A stretch of DNA of 6,315 nt. It comes from Spirochaetia bacterium. GTDB taxonomy: Bacteria > Spirochaetota > Spirochaetia > Treponematales > Breznakiellaceae. The stretch lies in assembly GCA_025997715.1 (NCBI GenBank), contig BNUY01000156.1, positions 1 through 6,315 on the forward strand, written 5' to 3'. The notes under the pieces are model-generated. The model was not told where the DNA came from, did not search any database, and was given only the letters and a program-made list of their open reading frames with translations. A program made the position numbers and the translations under genes. Below, one piece after another: positions 1 to 6,156 of the stretch; positions within the stretch are counted from its first letter, which is position 1; the number at the start of each line of letters is the position of its first letter.

Positions 1-82
1 GTCGACCACACCGACCCGGACAAGACGGACTGGTTTTTTGCCTGTCTTTTTCTTTTGTCCGTGTGGTCCGTGTGGTCGGTGG
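1..82. repeat. Imperfect inverted repeat with 9-bp tandem unit
   Basis: The left arm (3-23) and right arm (55-78) are near-complementary: about 20 base pairs form, with one mismatch and a 3-nt bulge, around a 31-nt loop that is T-rich on the plus strand. The right arm is itself a tandem array: GTCCGTGTG occurs at 57-65 and again at 66-74, followed by the partial copy GTCGGTGG at 75-82. The element lies 24 bp past the stop codon of the binding-protein gene, so its transcript could fold as a 3' hairpin. No U-tract follows the stem inside the window, so a classical intrinsic terminator cannot be claimed. It may be a dispersed intergenic repeat. No gene is visible in the first 105 bases. Confidence 0.55.
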
Positions 83-105
83 TTTACATTCTTCATATAC
101 ATTGT

Positions 106-1209
106 CTACCTACTACCGGTCTGCACGCTCTTGGCGATCAGGCGGTCGAACCGTTCCCGGGAAAGTTCATAGCCGTAGAACAGGCGGTAGTATTCCGCAG
201 TTTCCGTGTACAGGTCGTACCGGGCGTTTTGCGGGTAGAGGATTTTACCCAGCCAGAGCATGCCCAGGTAGCGGTTTATAGAAGGGGGGCCGCCCATCCA
301 GTTATACGGCCCCTGGGGGACTTCGTAGTAGCTGTTCGATTGTATAGCCCGGAGCTGCCGCCAGGTGGGGTCCGTCCCCGCGGTATCATACACGCTATCC
401 GCGCCGAAGATGATCACCTCGGGGTTCCAGAGGAGTATCTGTTCCAGGTTTGATTCATTACCGCTCCCCCGTGCGGCGGGATTGTTCACCACCGCCTTAT
501 TAGCGGCTATCCAGTCCAGGATTTCCGTATGGAAGGTGTGCGCCGCAAGCACATTGAGGCCGCCGGGGCCCATGCAGTAGAGGATTGTTTTCTTATTACT
601 TCCCGCCTTTGCCACCACATCCTCCGCCAGAGCCAGTGCCTTTTCGCAGAATTGCGCCAGCCGCTCCCCCTGATCTTCCCGATCCAGCAGTTTGCCCAGG
701 GTACGGAATGCCTGGGGGGTGGATCGCAGAGTTGCCGTAATATGAATGGCGGGAATGGCGATGGACGCGGTGATAGCGTTCATATCCGCAGCGATACTGT
801 CCTTGGGCTCCCCAATATCAATAACCACATCCGGCCCAATCCGGGCGATCTCCTCGGGGTTCAAATTCGCCGTCCCGTAAAACTGTCCCACCACGGGAAG
901 GTCCATGAGGTAAGCGGGAACGAATTCCGCCTGGGCCGGGGAATAGGCGGAGGAAACGGCGCAAAGCAAATCCGGCGCTATGGCAAGGAGAAACATCTGG
1001 GCAAGGGCTCCCGATGGGGCGACCCGGGTGATCTTCGCCGGTAGTTCCAGGGTTCTCCCGGTTGAATCGGTAAAGGGAACTTTTCCCCCCGTCTGTGCCG
1101 GAGGCGCGTCCTTTACGGGGGCGGCATATAACGAAATGCCAAGAAACAGTGCCAAGACGCCGGCCAATAGCCACCATGAAAAACTAAACCGGTTAAAACG
1201 ATGTATCAT
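106..1209 (-). CDS. Periplasmic ABC transporter substrate-binding protein (FecB/BtuF-like, PF01497 type)
   Basis: This is a periplasmic binding protein for a metal chelate or corrinoid, which would deliver its ligand to an inner-membrane ABC permease. Numbering from the longer start at 1215: a basic N-terminus, then a hydrophobic helix (about 14-31) ending SLYAAP, with no lipobox cysteine, so it is probably a soluble secreted protein. The mature part begins with VPFTDSTGRTLELP (46-59), the usual opening strand of this family. LNPEEIARIGPDVVI (118-132) and LEQILLWNPEVIIF (257-270) are the two paired lobe signatures, and GPYNWMGGPPSINRYLG (302-318) is the typical C-lobe segment. At about 367 aa it is slightly longer than the family norm of roughly 300-350. 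The start was chosen because GGAGG (1219-1223) lies 9 nt before the ATG at 1209; the ATG at 1215 is only 3 nt away and would add two residues. The gene follows the TonB receptor by about 60 bp. No permease or ATPase gene is in view. The substrate (siderophore, heme or cobalamin) cannot be decided from sequence. Confidence 0.88.
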   Translation of the reverse strand: MIHRFNRFSFSWWLLAGVLALFLGISLYAAPVKDAPPAQTGGKVPFTDSTGRTLELPAKITRVAPSGALAQMFLLAIAPDLLCAVSSAYSPAQAEFVPAYLMDLPVVGQFYGTANLNPEEIARIGPDVVIDIGEPKDSIAADMNAITASIAIPAIHITATLRSTPQAFRTLGKLLDREDQGERLAQFCEKALALAEDVVAKAGSNKKTILYCMGPGGLNVLAAHTFHTEILDWIAANKAVVNNPAARGSGNESNLEQILLWNPEVIIFGADSVYDTAGTDPTWRQLRAIQSNSYYEVPQGPYNWMGGPPSINRYLGMLWLGKILYPQNARYDLYTETAEYYRLFYGYELSRERFDRLIAKSVQTGSR

Positions 1210-1234
1210 ATACATTTTCCTCCATGAATGGCTT

Positions 1235-1262
1235 ATTATAGCAAATAAAACTTGTCTGTTAA
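1235..1262 (-). promoter_or_regulatory. Extended -10 promoter for the binding-protein gene
   Basis: On the minus strand, TTAACA (1257-1262; 5 of 6 to TTGACA) is followed after 16 bp by a perfect TATAAT (1235-1240), preceded by TGC as in extended -10 promoters. Transcription would begin near 1228, giving a leader of about 19 nt that contains the GGAGG ribosome site at 1219-1223. The promoter lies wholly in the gap between the receptor stop and the binding-protein start, so the binding protein may be expressed independently of the receptor. This is inferred from motif matches alone. Confidence 0.6.
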
Positions 1263-1268
1263 CCCCCC

Positions 1269-3275
1269 TTAATACCGTGCCGTAAATGAAACAGTATAGC
1301 TCCGTCCCGCCATGGGGAGCGCATCATTGTTCAGCACATAGTTTTCATCCAGCAAGTTCTCGATGCCGGCGGAAAGGCTGAAGGAGTCGTTGATCTCCGT
1401 GGAGAGCCGGAGGTGAAGCAGGAAATAGGCGGGAAGTACATTGGCGGCGTTGATGTTTATCATGTGGGTGGAGCCGTAGCGGGCGCCTTCATACTCTATC
1501 GAAGGGGTAATCGCCAGGGAGGACAGGGGCCTTTTAGGAGCATTCGGCAGGGGATGTACCGTGAGATAGGCGTTGAAGGTTGTTTGGGGGTAGTTTCCCA
1601 CCGCGTCTATGTTCGGTTCGTTGCGCTTGATGGTGTAGCGGCTGAGGGAAAGGGAACCCCCGGCGTTGAACCAGGCGTTGAGGTAGAGGGAAAACCCCAG
1701 TTCAAAGCCGTAATAGGCGGTCTTCCCTGCGTTGATCCGTTCAAGCGGCCCCGCAACAGTAGTACGCTCCGCAAGCATGTTGAACAGATCGCTGTAATAG
1801 AGTGCGGCGTTTATGTCCACGATGTAAATGTGGCCCTTGTAGCCAAGTTCGTAGTGCAGGGCTTCTTCGGGTTTCAGGTCCGGATTGGGTCTCGCGTTTA
1901 TCATCCTGCCGGGGGAGGAATACCGTACCGACATGGTGGGCATGTGGGCTTTTTTCGCGAAGGTAAAATGGAGGCCGTGGTTTTCCGTGATGTCATAGAA
2001 GATGCCGGCCTGGGCGTTAAACATCCAGGCATTGGCGCTGGCATGGAGATCATTGATGCTCCAGAATTCGGCGGGCTGGAAATAGTCGAAACCCAGGCCG
2101 GCGCTAAAGGTCAGGGGCTTCCAGGGATTGACCGAATATTCTGTACCCAGGGACCAGAAGTTTTCCTTAATATCCTTGGTTTTTTCCCCGTCCTCTTTCT
2201 CATCCCGGTGGCTTTCCTGTTTAAAGGTGAATGCCGCTTTGAGATTGTTCCAACTATTAATATCAATCCCCCCCTCAAGGCGGGCGCCCAGGCCGTAATC
2301 GTCGTAGGTGGAAGCGGCCTGATAATCATGGCTTACCAAATTCTCATAGGTATTACCCCCTGAGAGGGTATTGTCAAACTTGTCGAAGAAGAACAGGGTC
2401 TTGGCGTACCAGGTATTCCCGGTGTACACGCCATCCAGGGTGACACTCTGACGCATCCACTTGGTCCAGACATCGTAGGCGGGCTCAAAACCCCGGACTT
2501 CCTGGGGGGAAACTCCCTTATCGGCGTCCTGCAACACATAGGCCAGGTTGAGTTCAAATCCGTTATCAGGGGTCCAGCCCGCCAGGAGAGAAAATTTCAG
2601 ATCCCGTGAATCGGAAAAAAGCCGTTCCCCCTTGCCCTGGGGGTTGATCGGATCGGGTTCGAATTTGTCCGAAAGCCGGTAGTGATCCCGGTCCCGGAAC
2701 TGAAACACCGCTTTACCGTAGAAAAGCTTCTGTTTTGTGCCGAAGCCCAGGGCGTTGGTGACGGAGGCGACATCCCCGGCGCCGTCAAAATCCGTATTGA
2801 TTTTATAGAGGGCTTCAAAGGGCTTTTTCGGCTTCGCGGTCCGCATGATTATAGCCCCGCCGAAGGTATTGGCCCCGAGCATCATAGAGGAATATCCCTT
2901 GTGGATTGCCACATCCTCAAGGTCTGCGGTGAGGAACCGGGCGTTATCCGTATCCCCCCGATAGGGCGAGGACATGGGCGCTCCGTCGATAAACACCGGG
3001 ACCAGCCGTTCGTCCATGCCCCGGACCGTAAAGTTTGATTCGTTCCGCATACCCCCGCCGCCGTCCCGAATCACCCCCGGCAGGTTCCGCAGGGCTTCCC
3101 ACAGGTCCTCTGAATGTTCCCGCTCCATCCGGTCCTGGGTGATATACTCGGTGGTTTCCTTTTGTTCGCTGATTTCTACCCCTTCCAGGCGTATTACCCC
3201 GTCCTCCGCTTCAGTTTGGGGGTACAAGGTTGGGGCGCAGAGTAGACAAAGGACTAACAAAACCGAACGAAACAT
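1269..3275 (-). CDS. TonB-dependent outer-membrane receptor (TBDT-1), complete
   Basis: This is an outer-membrane gated channel that would import a chelate using energy from TonB-ExbBD. The 668 residues match the usual size. Residues 1-20 are a signal peptide (MFRSVLLVLCLLCAPTLYPQ). The plug domain spans roughly 30-150: EDLWEALRNLPGV (56-68), FTVRGMDERLVPVFIDGAP (82-100) and YSSMMLGANTFGGAIIMRTA (128-147) are its standard landmarks. The remainder is barrel-like, with alternating aromatic strands, and ends NLLDENYV...PMAGRSYTVSFTARY with the terminal aromatic residue used in barrel assembly. VIRLEGVEIS (27-36) may be the TonB box. The ATG at 3275 is forced: there is an in-frame stop about 14 codons upstream, no other start codon between, and a signal peptide right after it. 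However, no Shine-Dalgarno sequence is evident. The binding-protein gene follows, and the AAA ATPase stop is 69 bp upstream. The substrate is unknown; iron-siderophore, heme and cobalamin receptors all share this architecture. Confidence 0.93.
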   Translation of the reverse strand: MFRSVLLVLCLLCAPTLYPQTEAEDGVIRLEGVEISEQKETTEYITQDRMEREHSEDLWEALRNLPGVIRDGGGGMRNESNFTVRGMDERLVPVFIDGAPMSSPYRGDTDNARFLTADLEDVAIHKGYSSMMLGANTFGGAIIMRTAKPKKPFEALYKINTDFDGAGDVASVTNALGFGTKQKLFYGKAVFQFRDRDHYRLSDKFEPDPINPQGKGERLFSDSRDLKFSLLAGWTPDNGFELNLAYVLQDADKGVSPQEVRGFEPAYDVWTKWMRQSVTLDGVYTGNTWYAKTLFFFDKFDNTLSGGNTYENLVSHDYQAASTYDDYGLGARLEGGIDINSWNNLKAAFTFKQESHRDEKEDGEKTKDIKENFWSLGTEYSVNPWKPLTFSAGLGFDYFQPAEFWSINDLHASANAWMFNAQAGIFYDITENHGLHFTFAKKAHMPTMSVRYSSPGRMINARPNPDLKPEEALHYELGYKGHIYIVDINAALYYSDLFNMLAERTTVAGPLERINAGKTAYYGFELGFSLYLNAWFNAGGSLSLSRYTIKRNEPNIDAVGNYPQTTFNAYLTVHPLPNAPKRPLSSLAITPSIEYEGARYGSTHMININAANVLPAYFLLHLRLSTEINDSFSLSAGIENLLDENYVLNNDALPMAGRSYTVSFTARY
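1270..1317 (-). repeat. Receptor 3'-end block, copy 1
   Basis: This 48-bp block encodes the final PMAGRS..FTARY residues of TBDT-1. It matches 44 of 48 bases in copy 2 (4993-5040). A third copy (6158-6205) matches copy 2 at 43 of 48. Counts were made by hand. Conservation extends to synonymous positions while the rest of the barrels has diverged, which suggests recombination or gene conversion between paralogues. Confidence 0.8.
3079..3136 (-). repeat. 58-bp exact repeat in the plug-domain helix, copy 1
   Basis: These 58 bases of TBDT-1 encode the segment around DRMEREHSEDLWEALRNLP. They recur without a mismatch at 4865-4922. The match weakens towards 3061 (three mismatches in 18 bases) and then continues for about 10 bases with a 1-bp indel. 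Confidence 0.9.
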
Positions 3276-3344
3276 GATACCATGGTCTTGTAAGAAATGG
3301 GGATTTTCAACAGTCTATTCTTCCAAAGTACATCGTAAAGATTC

Positions 3345-4586
3345 TTAGTTTTTCATCAGCAAAAAGTCCGGCAAGTAGACATGTCGTACCCCTTCGATGG
3401 AACTGGTCCGGTTCTTATCAAGGCTGATCACATATTTGGGAAATTGATCCTTGATTTTCAAGAGATTGCCGAATTCCCGTTCAATAACAGGGGGATCATT
3501 GTTAATCATATACGTAACCTGAACATATATCTTTTCATTTTGTTTTGTGCAGACAAAATCAATTTCCCGGTCATCCATCTGGCCGGTGAATACATCCCAT
3601 CCCCTGCGCCTTAGTTCGGTATATACGATGTTTTCCATAACTCCGGAGATCCGGTTATCATCGTAACCCAGAAGGGCATGGATAAAAGAAACATCGGAAA
3701 CAAAATATTTTTCCTGCAGGTTCAATAATTTCTTCCCCCTAATATCATAGCGTTGGACCTTTTCGATAATATAGGCCTTTTCAAGCGCCGTAATATATTC
3801 CAGAACCGTATCTACGCTTACTTTCCTTCCCTGACCGGTAAAATAGCCGCTTATACTCCGTGCAGAAAACAGGCTGCCCACATTGTCAAAAACAAACCGC
3901 GTTATCCGTTCCAGCATATCCGCATTTCGCAGGGAATTCCGCTGCATCACGTCCTTCAAAACAACGGTAGAATAAATATCGGAAACCGCTTTGTAGATCA
4001 GGGGGTGGTCCATCTCCCTGAAATAGTGGATCCCCGGAAACCCGCCTAATTTGATGTAGTCCCAAATATGGGACGCACCATCCTCCCCGGACGCAGGATT
4101 GCTAACGGGAATGTTTCTGATGTCCCTGGTAAAATCAAGGTACTCCGTAAAAGACAGGGGCCGTATAGTAAATTGCACATACCGCCCGGACAGCAGGGTT
4201 GCCAATTCTGAGGAAAGGAGCGTCGAGTTTGATCCGGTAATAAATATGTCGGCGTTCTTCGCGGCAAAAAATGAATTAATCACCCGTTCCCAACCGGGTA
4301 GTAATTGTACTTCATCCAGCAGTATATATATTTTACCCTTGCTTTTCAGGCGGGCCCGTATTTCCCTTTCCAGCCGTTTTGGCGTCATAAGGTCCTCTGC
4401 GCCATATAATTCGAGGTTGATATGAGCCACCGCTTCCGCCGGAACCCCGGAGGCGATAAGCTCGGCCTTTAACAGCTCTAAAATCGTCGATTTCCCGCAA
4501 CGCCGGATGCCCGTTAAAACCTTGATGAACGGGGTGTTTATAAAAGGCCTGATTTGAGTCAGGTACAGTTCTCTGTTAATACTCAT
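3345..4586 (-). CDS. AAA ATPase with C-terminal DUF4143 domain
   Basis: This is a 413-residue protein of the widespread family that joins an AAA_14-like ATPase to a DUF4143 domain. The N-terminus INRELYLTQIRPFI is the family's usual opening, so the start is secure. Walker A is GIRRCGKST (26-34), Walker B is ILLDEVQ (88-94) and the sensor strand is ITGSNS (116-121), followed by LSGRY (132-136) and PLSFTEYL (143-150). The C-terminal part has YFVSDVSFIHALLG (294-307), ENIVYTEL (318-325), REIDFV (340-345) and IYVQVTY (353-359). These resemble a PD-(D/E)xK nuclease-like core, but QV stands where a catalytic ExK would be, so nuclease activity is doubtful. No signal peptide or membrane segment is seen; it should be cytoplasmic. 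The biological role of the family is unsettled. The gene looks more AT-rich than its neighbours and has no obvious link to transport, so it may be a mobile accessory gene. A promoter overlaps its start. Confidence 0.92.
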   Translation of the reverse strand: MSINRELYLTQIRPFINTPFIKVLTGIRRCGKSTILELLKAELIASGVPAEAVAHINLELYGAEDLMTPKRLEREIRARLKSKGKIYILLDEVQLLPGWERVINSFFAAKNADIFITGSNSTLLSSELATLLSGRYVQFTIRPLSFTEYLDFTRDIRNIPVSNPASGEDGASHIWDYIKLGGFPGIHYFREMDHPLIYKAVSDIYSTVVLKDVMQRNSLRNADMLERITRFVFDNVGSLFSARSISGYFTGQGRKVSVDTVLEYITALEKAYIIEKVQRYDIRGKKLLNLQEKYFVSDVSFIHALLGYDDNRISGVMENIVYTELRRRGWDVFTGQMDDREIDFVCTKQNEKIYVQVTYMINNDPPVIEREFGNLLKIKDQFPKYVISLDKNRTSSIEGVRHVYLPDFLLMKN

Positions 4587-4602
4587 GGAATAATGATATT
4601 CC
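4587..4602. promoter_or_regulatory. Dyad overlapping the -10 box before the AAA ATPase start (possible operator)
   Basis: GGAATA and TATTCC form 6-bp inverted arms separated by 4 bp, ending at the base next to the ATG. By hand alignment the segment 4589-4607 matches 13 of 19 positions of the Escherichia coli-type Fur box consensus, including nine consecutive bases (4590-4598). The dyad covers the predicted -10 box, so a bound protein would block RNA polymerase. The Fur assignment is speculative. Confidence 0.3.
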
Positions 4603-4621
4603 CTTACCTAGGTTCTGTCAA
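4593..4621 (-). promoter_or_regulatory. Near-consensus sigma-70-type promoter for the AAA ATPase gene
   Basis: On the minus strand a perfect TTGACA (4616-4621) is followed after exactly 17 bp by TATCAT (4593-4598; 5 of 6 to TATAAT). Only 6 bases separate the -10 box from the ATG, so transcription would start at or just before the first codon, giving a leaderless or nearly leaderless mRNA. A purine run (AAGGG) exists but lies about 14 nt from the ATG, inside the spacer of this promoter. The promoter could also feed TBDT-1, as no terminator is seen between the two genes. Confidence 0.55.
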
Positions 4622-4833
4622 CATAATTGTCGAATATAATCGATGGATATTAAAAAATGCATAATGTATCGATTATAATAGACGTAATGGCGATACTCCG
4701 CTTGGTGCATTAGTTCGGGCAAACAAAGCGCCGGGGAGGGAGCCCTGTTAGTACTATTTACAAAAAACTTCTGACAGAATCCCGCTACCGGATAATACGC
4801 TGGCCCTGCAGAATTGAGGAAAGCAAGCAAAAT
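4622..4833. other. AT-rich spacer without a recognisable gene
   Basis: This stretch separates the AAA ATPase promoter from the receptor relic. The minus-strand frame of the relic stays open to a stop at 4618, but after the plug motif it encodes sequence I do not recognise and is probably out of frame. The only structure noted is the 10-bp inverted repeat at 4635-4677. I see no RNA gene, riboswitch or transposon end. Confidence 0.5.
4635..4677. repeat. 10-bp perfect inverted repeat with 23-bp spacer
   Basis: TATAATCGAT (4635-4644) and ATCGATTATA (4668-4677) are exact reverse complements around an AT-rich 23-bp spacer. Each arm contains a -10-like TATAAT, one facing each way. It lies 50-90 bp upstream of the AAA ATPase start and could be a regulator binding site or the footprint of a small insertion. 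AT-rich DNA makes such palindromes less surprising. Confidence 0.45.
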
Positions 4834-4965
4834 GAACCCCCGCCCGCCATCCCGGATCACCCCGGGCAGGTTCCGCAGGGCTTCCCACAGGTCCTCTGAA
4901 TGTTCCCGCTCCATCCGGTCCTCAACGGTGCAGAGCAGTAACAGGACTCGGTTTTTCTTCTTCAT
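4834..4965 (-). pseudogene. Relic of a TonB-dependent receptor N-terminus (signal peptide fused to plug helix)
   Basis: The ATG at 4965 starts MKKKNRVLLLLC, a signal-peptide-like sequence, which runs straight into VEDRMEREHSEDLWEALRNLP and then GVIRDGG, the plug helix found at residues 48-73 of TBDT-1. In TBDT-1 about 35 residues separate the signal peptide from this helix, so the relic has an internal deletion. After DGG an extra base relative to TBDT-1 shifts the frame. The open frame continues to 4618 with unrelated sequence, and no barrel follows. A TTG at 4983 would extend the frame by six codons, but neither start has a ribosome site. The relic begins 26 bp after the stop of TBDT-2, as expected for the next gene of a tandem receptor array. 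Confidence 0.75.
4865..4922 (-). repeat. 58-bp exact repeat in the plug-domain helix, copy 2
   Basis: This is identical to 3079-3136 in TBDT-1, about 1.8 kb away in the same orientation. The flanks diverge quickly on the signal-peptide side and more gradually on the other. Confidence 0.9.
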
Positions 4966-4991
4966 TTTTGATCTGTGGGTCAAGTTTAGTC

Positions 4992-5624
4992 CTAATACCG
5001 TGCCGTAAACGAAACATTAAAACTCCGTCCCGCCATGGGGGAGTGCTGCCGGATTTCGTAATAGGTGTCCAGAATGTTTTCCACCCCTATGCTTACCGTA
5101 AAATGGCTGCCCAGGTCCGCACCGACCTTGAGGTGGGCCAAGAAATAGCCGTCCAGGGGATACTTCCCTTCGCTGTCCGCATAGCGGGAACCGGTGTATT
5201 CGACCCGGGGGATTATTGAGAGCATTTTTACCGATTTAATGACCACGTATCCGTTCAGGGTAAACTCGGGGTAATAGGTCAGCACATTTACCCCGAGCTG
5301 GCTGTGGGTTATGGTGTATTGGTTCCAGGAAAAGGCCAGGCCGGTGTTCAGATAGCTGTTCCAGGTAAACTCCGGCGCCAGTTCGAAACCCCAGAAGGCG
5401 GTGGAGTCCAGGTTCCGGGCAACATTGGTGGTGGAACTGGGATAGTCGGGCCGCGGCCATTCCACGGTTACGATTTTTCCGTTGATTACGCTGTAATACA
5501 GGGCGGTGTTCAGGGTAAAGGCGATATTTTCGGGACTGCCAATGGAGCCCCGGTATCCCAGTTCAAAGTGGTTGGCAATTTCCGGTCCCAGGCGGGGGTT
5601 GGGCATATTGGTGCCGAACCGGGT
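4992..5624 (-). pseudogene. TonB-dependent receptor C-terminal fragment (TBDT-2), 5'-truncated
   Basis: About 210 residues of the barrel C-terminus remain. The fragment begins TRFGTNMPNPRLGPEIANHFELGYRG, the region that in TBDT-1 reads INARPNPDLKPEEALHYELGYKG, about 200 residues from the end. It runs through to ENILDTYYEIRQHSPMAGRSFNVSFTARY and a TAG stop. Upstream of TRFGT there is an in-frame stop (complement of 5625-5627), and the DNA changes to the oppositely oriented corrinoid-protein gene. The signal peptide, plug and first two-thirds of the barrel are missing. The ATG at 5606 is an internal methionine, not a plausible start, and no ribosome site precedes it. The C-terminus is closer to TBDT-3 than to TBDT-1. 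A fragment like this cannot form a working receptor. Confidence 0.85.
4993..5040 (-). repeat. Receptor 3'-end block, copy 2
   Basis: This is the last 48-bp block of TBDT-2, matching 44 of 48 bases of copy 1 (1270-1317) and 43 of 48 of copy 3 (6158-6205). Similarity to copy 3 continues beyond the block through the DTYYEIRQ codons. Confidence 0.8.
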
Positions 5625-6152
5625 TTAATCCCCGGCATGTACGCGGTGACCGATAGGTATAAGCGGAAGGAAATCTTCCGCCCGGAACTGCTGGTTGCCG
5701 AACGGGCTATGAATATGGGCATCAGGCTCCTGCGTCAGGCATCCGTAAGTGCCGGAAACTCCGCCAGCAATGCTGCGGGCACGGTAATTATCGGCGCGGT
5801 GAAGGGTGATCACCGGGACGTTGAAAAAAATCTTATGGCGGTTACCATGGAAGGCCAGGGGCTGCGGGTAATAGACCTTGGTGCGGGAGTTTCCCCGGAA
5901 CGGTTTATTGAAGCGGCGATTGCGGAAAAGGCGCAGGTCATCCTCTGCACCGCAAACCTGCCCGCCGTTATGGGCCAGCTTAAACTGGTGGTCCATGACG
6001 CCGTTTCATCGGGCATCCGGAACCGCGTTACCATTATGATTTCCGGGGCTCCGGTAACGGAGAAGTACTGCCGCGTCATTGGGGCGGACCGGTACATCAA
6101 GGATGCAACAGCGGCAGCGGAAATGGCGGGAGCAATTTGCGGCGGGGAATAA
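5622..6152 (+). pseudogene. Corrinoid (B12-binding) methyltransferase-type protein, 5'-truncated, degenerate cobalamin motif
   Basis: The frame reads GLIPGMYAVTDRYKRK...FRPELLVAERAMNMGI, the second half of the helical cap domain (B12-binding_2 type), then a Rossmann-like B12-binding domain from about 5780 to the stop. Such proteins carry a methyl group on cobalt between methyltransferases. The first half of the cap domain (about 40-50 residues) is missing; the homology begins at the junction with TBDT-2. The cobalt-binding motif DxHxxG is replaced by DHRDVE (from 5818), with R for the ligating His and E for Gly. The later SxL and GG motifs read TANL and SGAP. Even so, about 170 codons remain free of stops or frameshifts. 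The ATG at 5637 would give a 171-residue product but falls inside the conserved GLIPGM motif and has no ribosome site. The gene ends 4 bp before the convergent stop of TBDT-3. It may be a recent pseudogene or a non-B12 homologue that was later truncated. Confidence 0.75.
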
Positions 6153-6156
6153 GAAG

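Noticed and set aside
1..6. GTCGAC at the first bases as a cloning-site remnant
   Set aside because: The bases are part of the left arm of the inverted repeat, so a natural origin is just as likely.
529..1044. A 171-codon plus-strand open frame
   Set aside because: It is antisense to the binding-protein gene, which has clear family motifs.
1413..2363. A 316-codon plus-strand open frame
   Set aside because: It is antisense to the well-supported TBDT-1 barrel and has no recognisable domains.
3276..3344. Promoter or terminator between the AAA ATPase and TBDT-1
   Set aside because: Only weak hexamers (TTTACG-16-TAGACT, TTGAAA-17-GACCAT) and no hairpin with a U-tract were found; not good enough to annotate.
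4618..4833. C-terminal tail of the receptor relic as a new coding sequence
   Set aside because: It follows a frameshift relative to TBDT-1, has no recognisable similarity and lies in AT-rich DNA; probably fortuitous.
3345..4983. Insertion sequence carrying the AAA ATPase
   Set aside because: No transposase, no matching terminal inverted repeats and no target duplication; the direct 58-bp repeats are receptor coding sequence.
4587..4991. Cobalamin riboswitch or other structured leader upstream of the receptors
   Set aside because: No B12-box-like conserved core or convincing multi-stem structure was seen.
5304..6152. A 282-codon plus-strand reading frame covering both the receptor fragment and the corrinoid protein
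   Set aside because: Its first 105 or so codons are the antisense of the TBDT-2 barrel; only the part after about 5622 resembles a protein family. The start at 5304 is an artefact of the junction.
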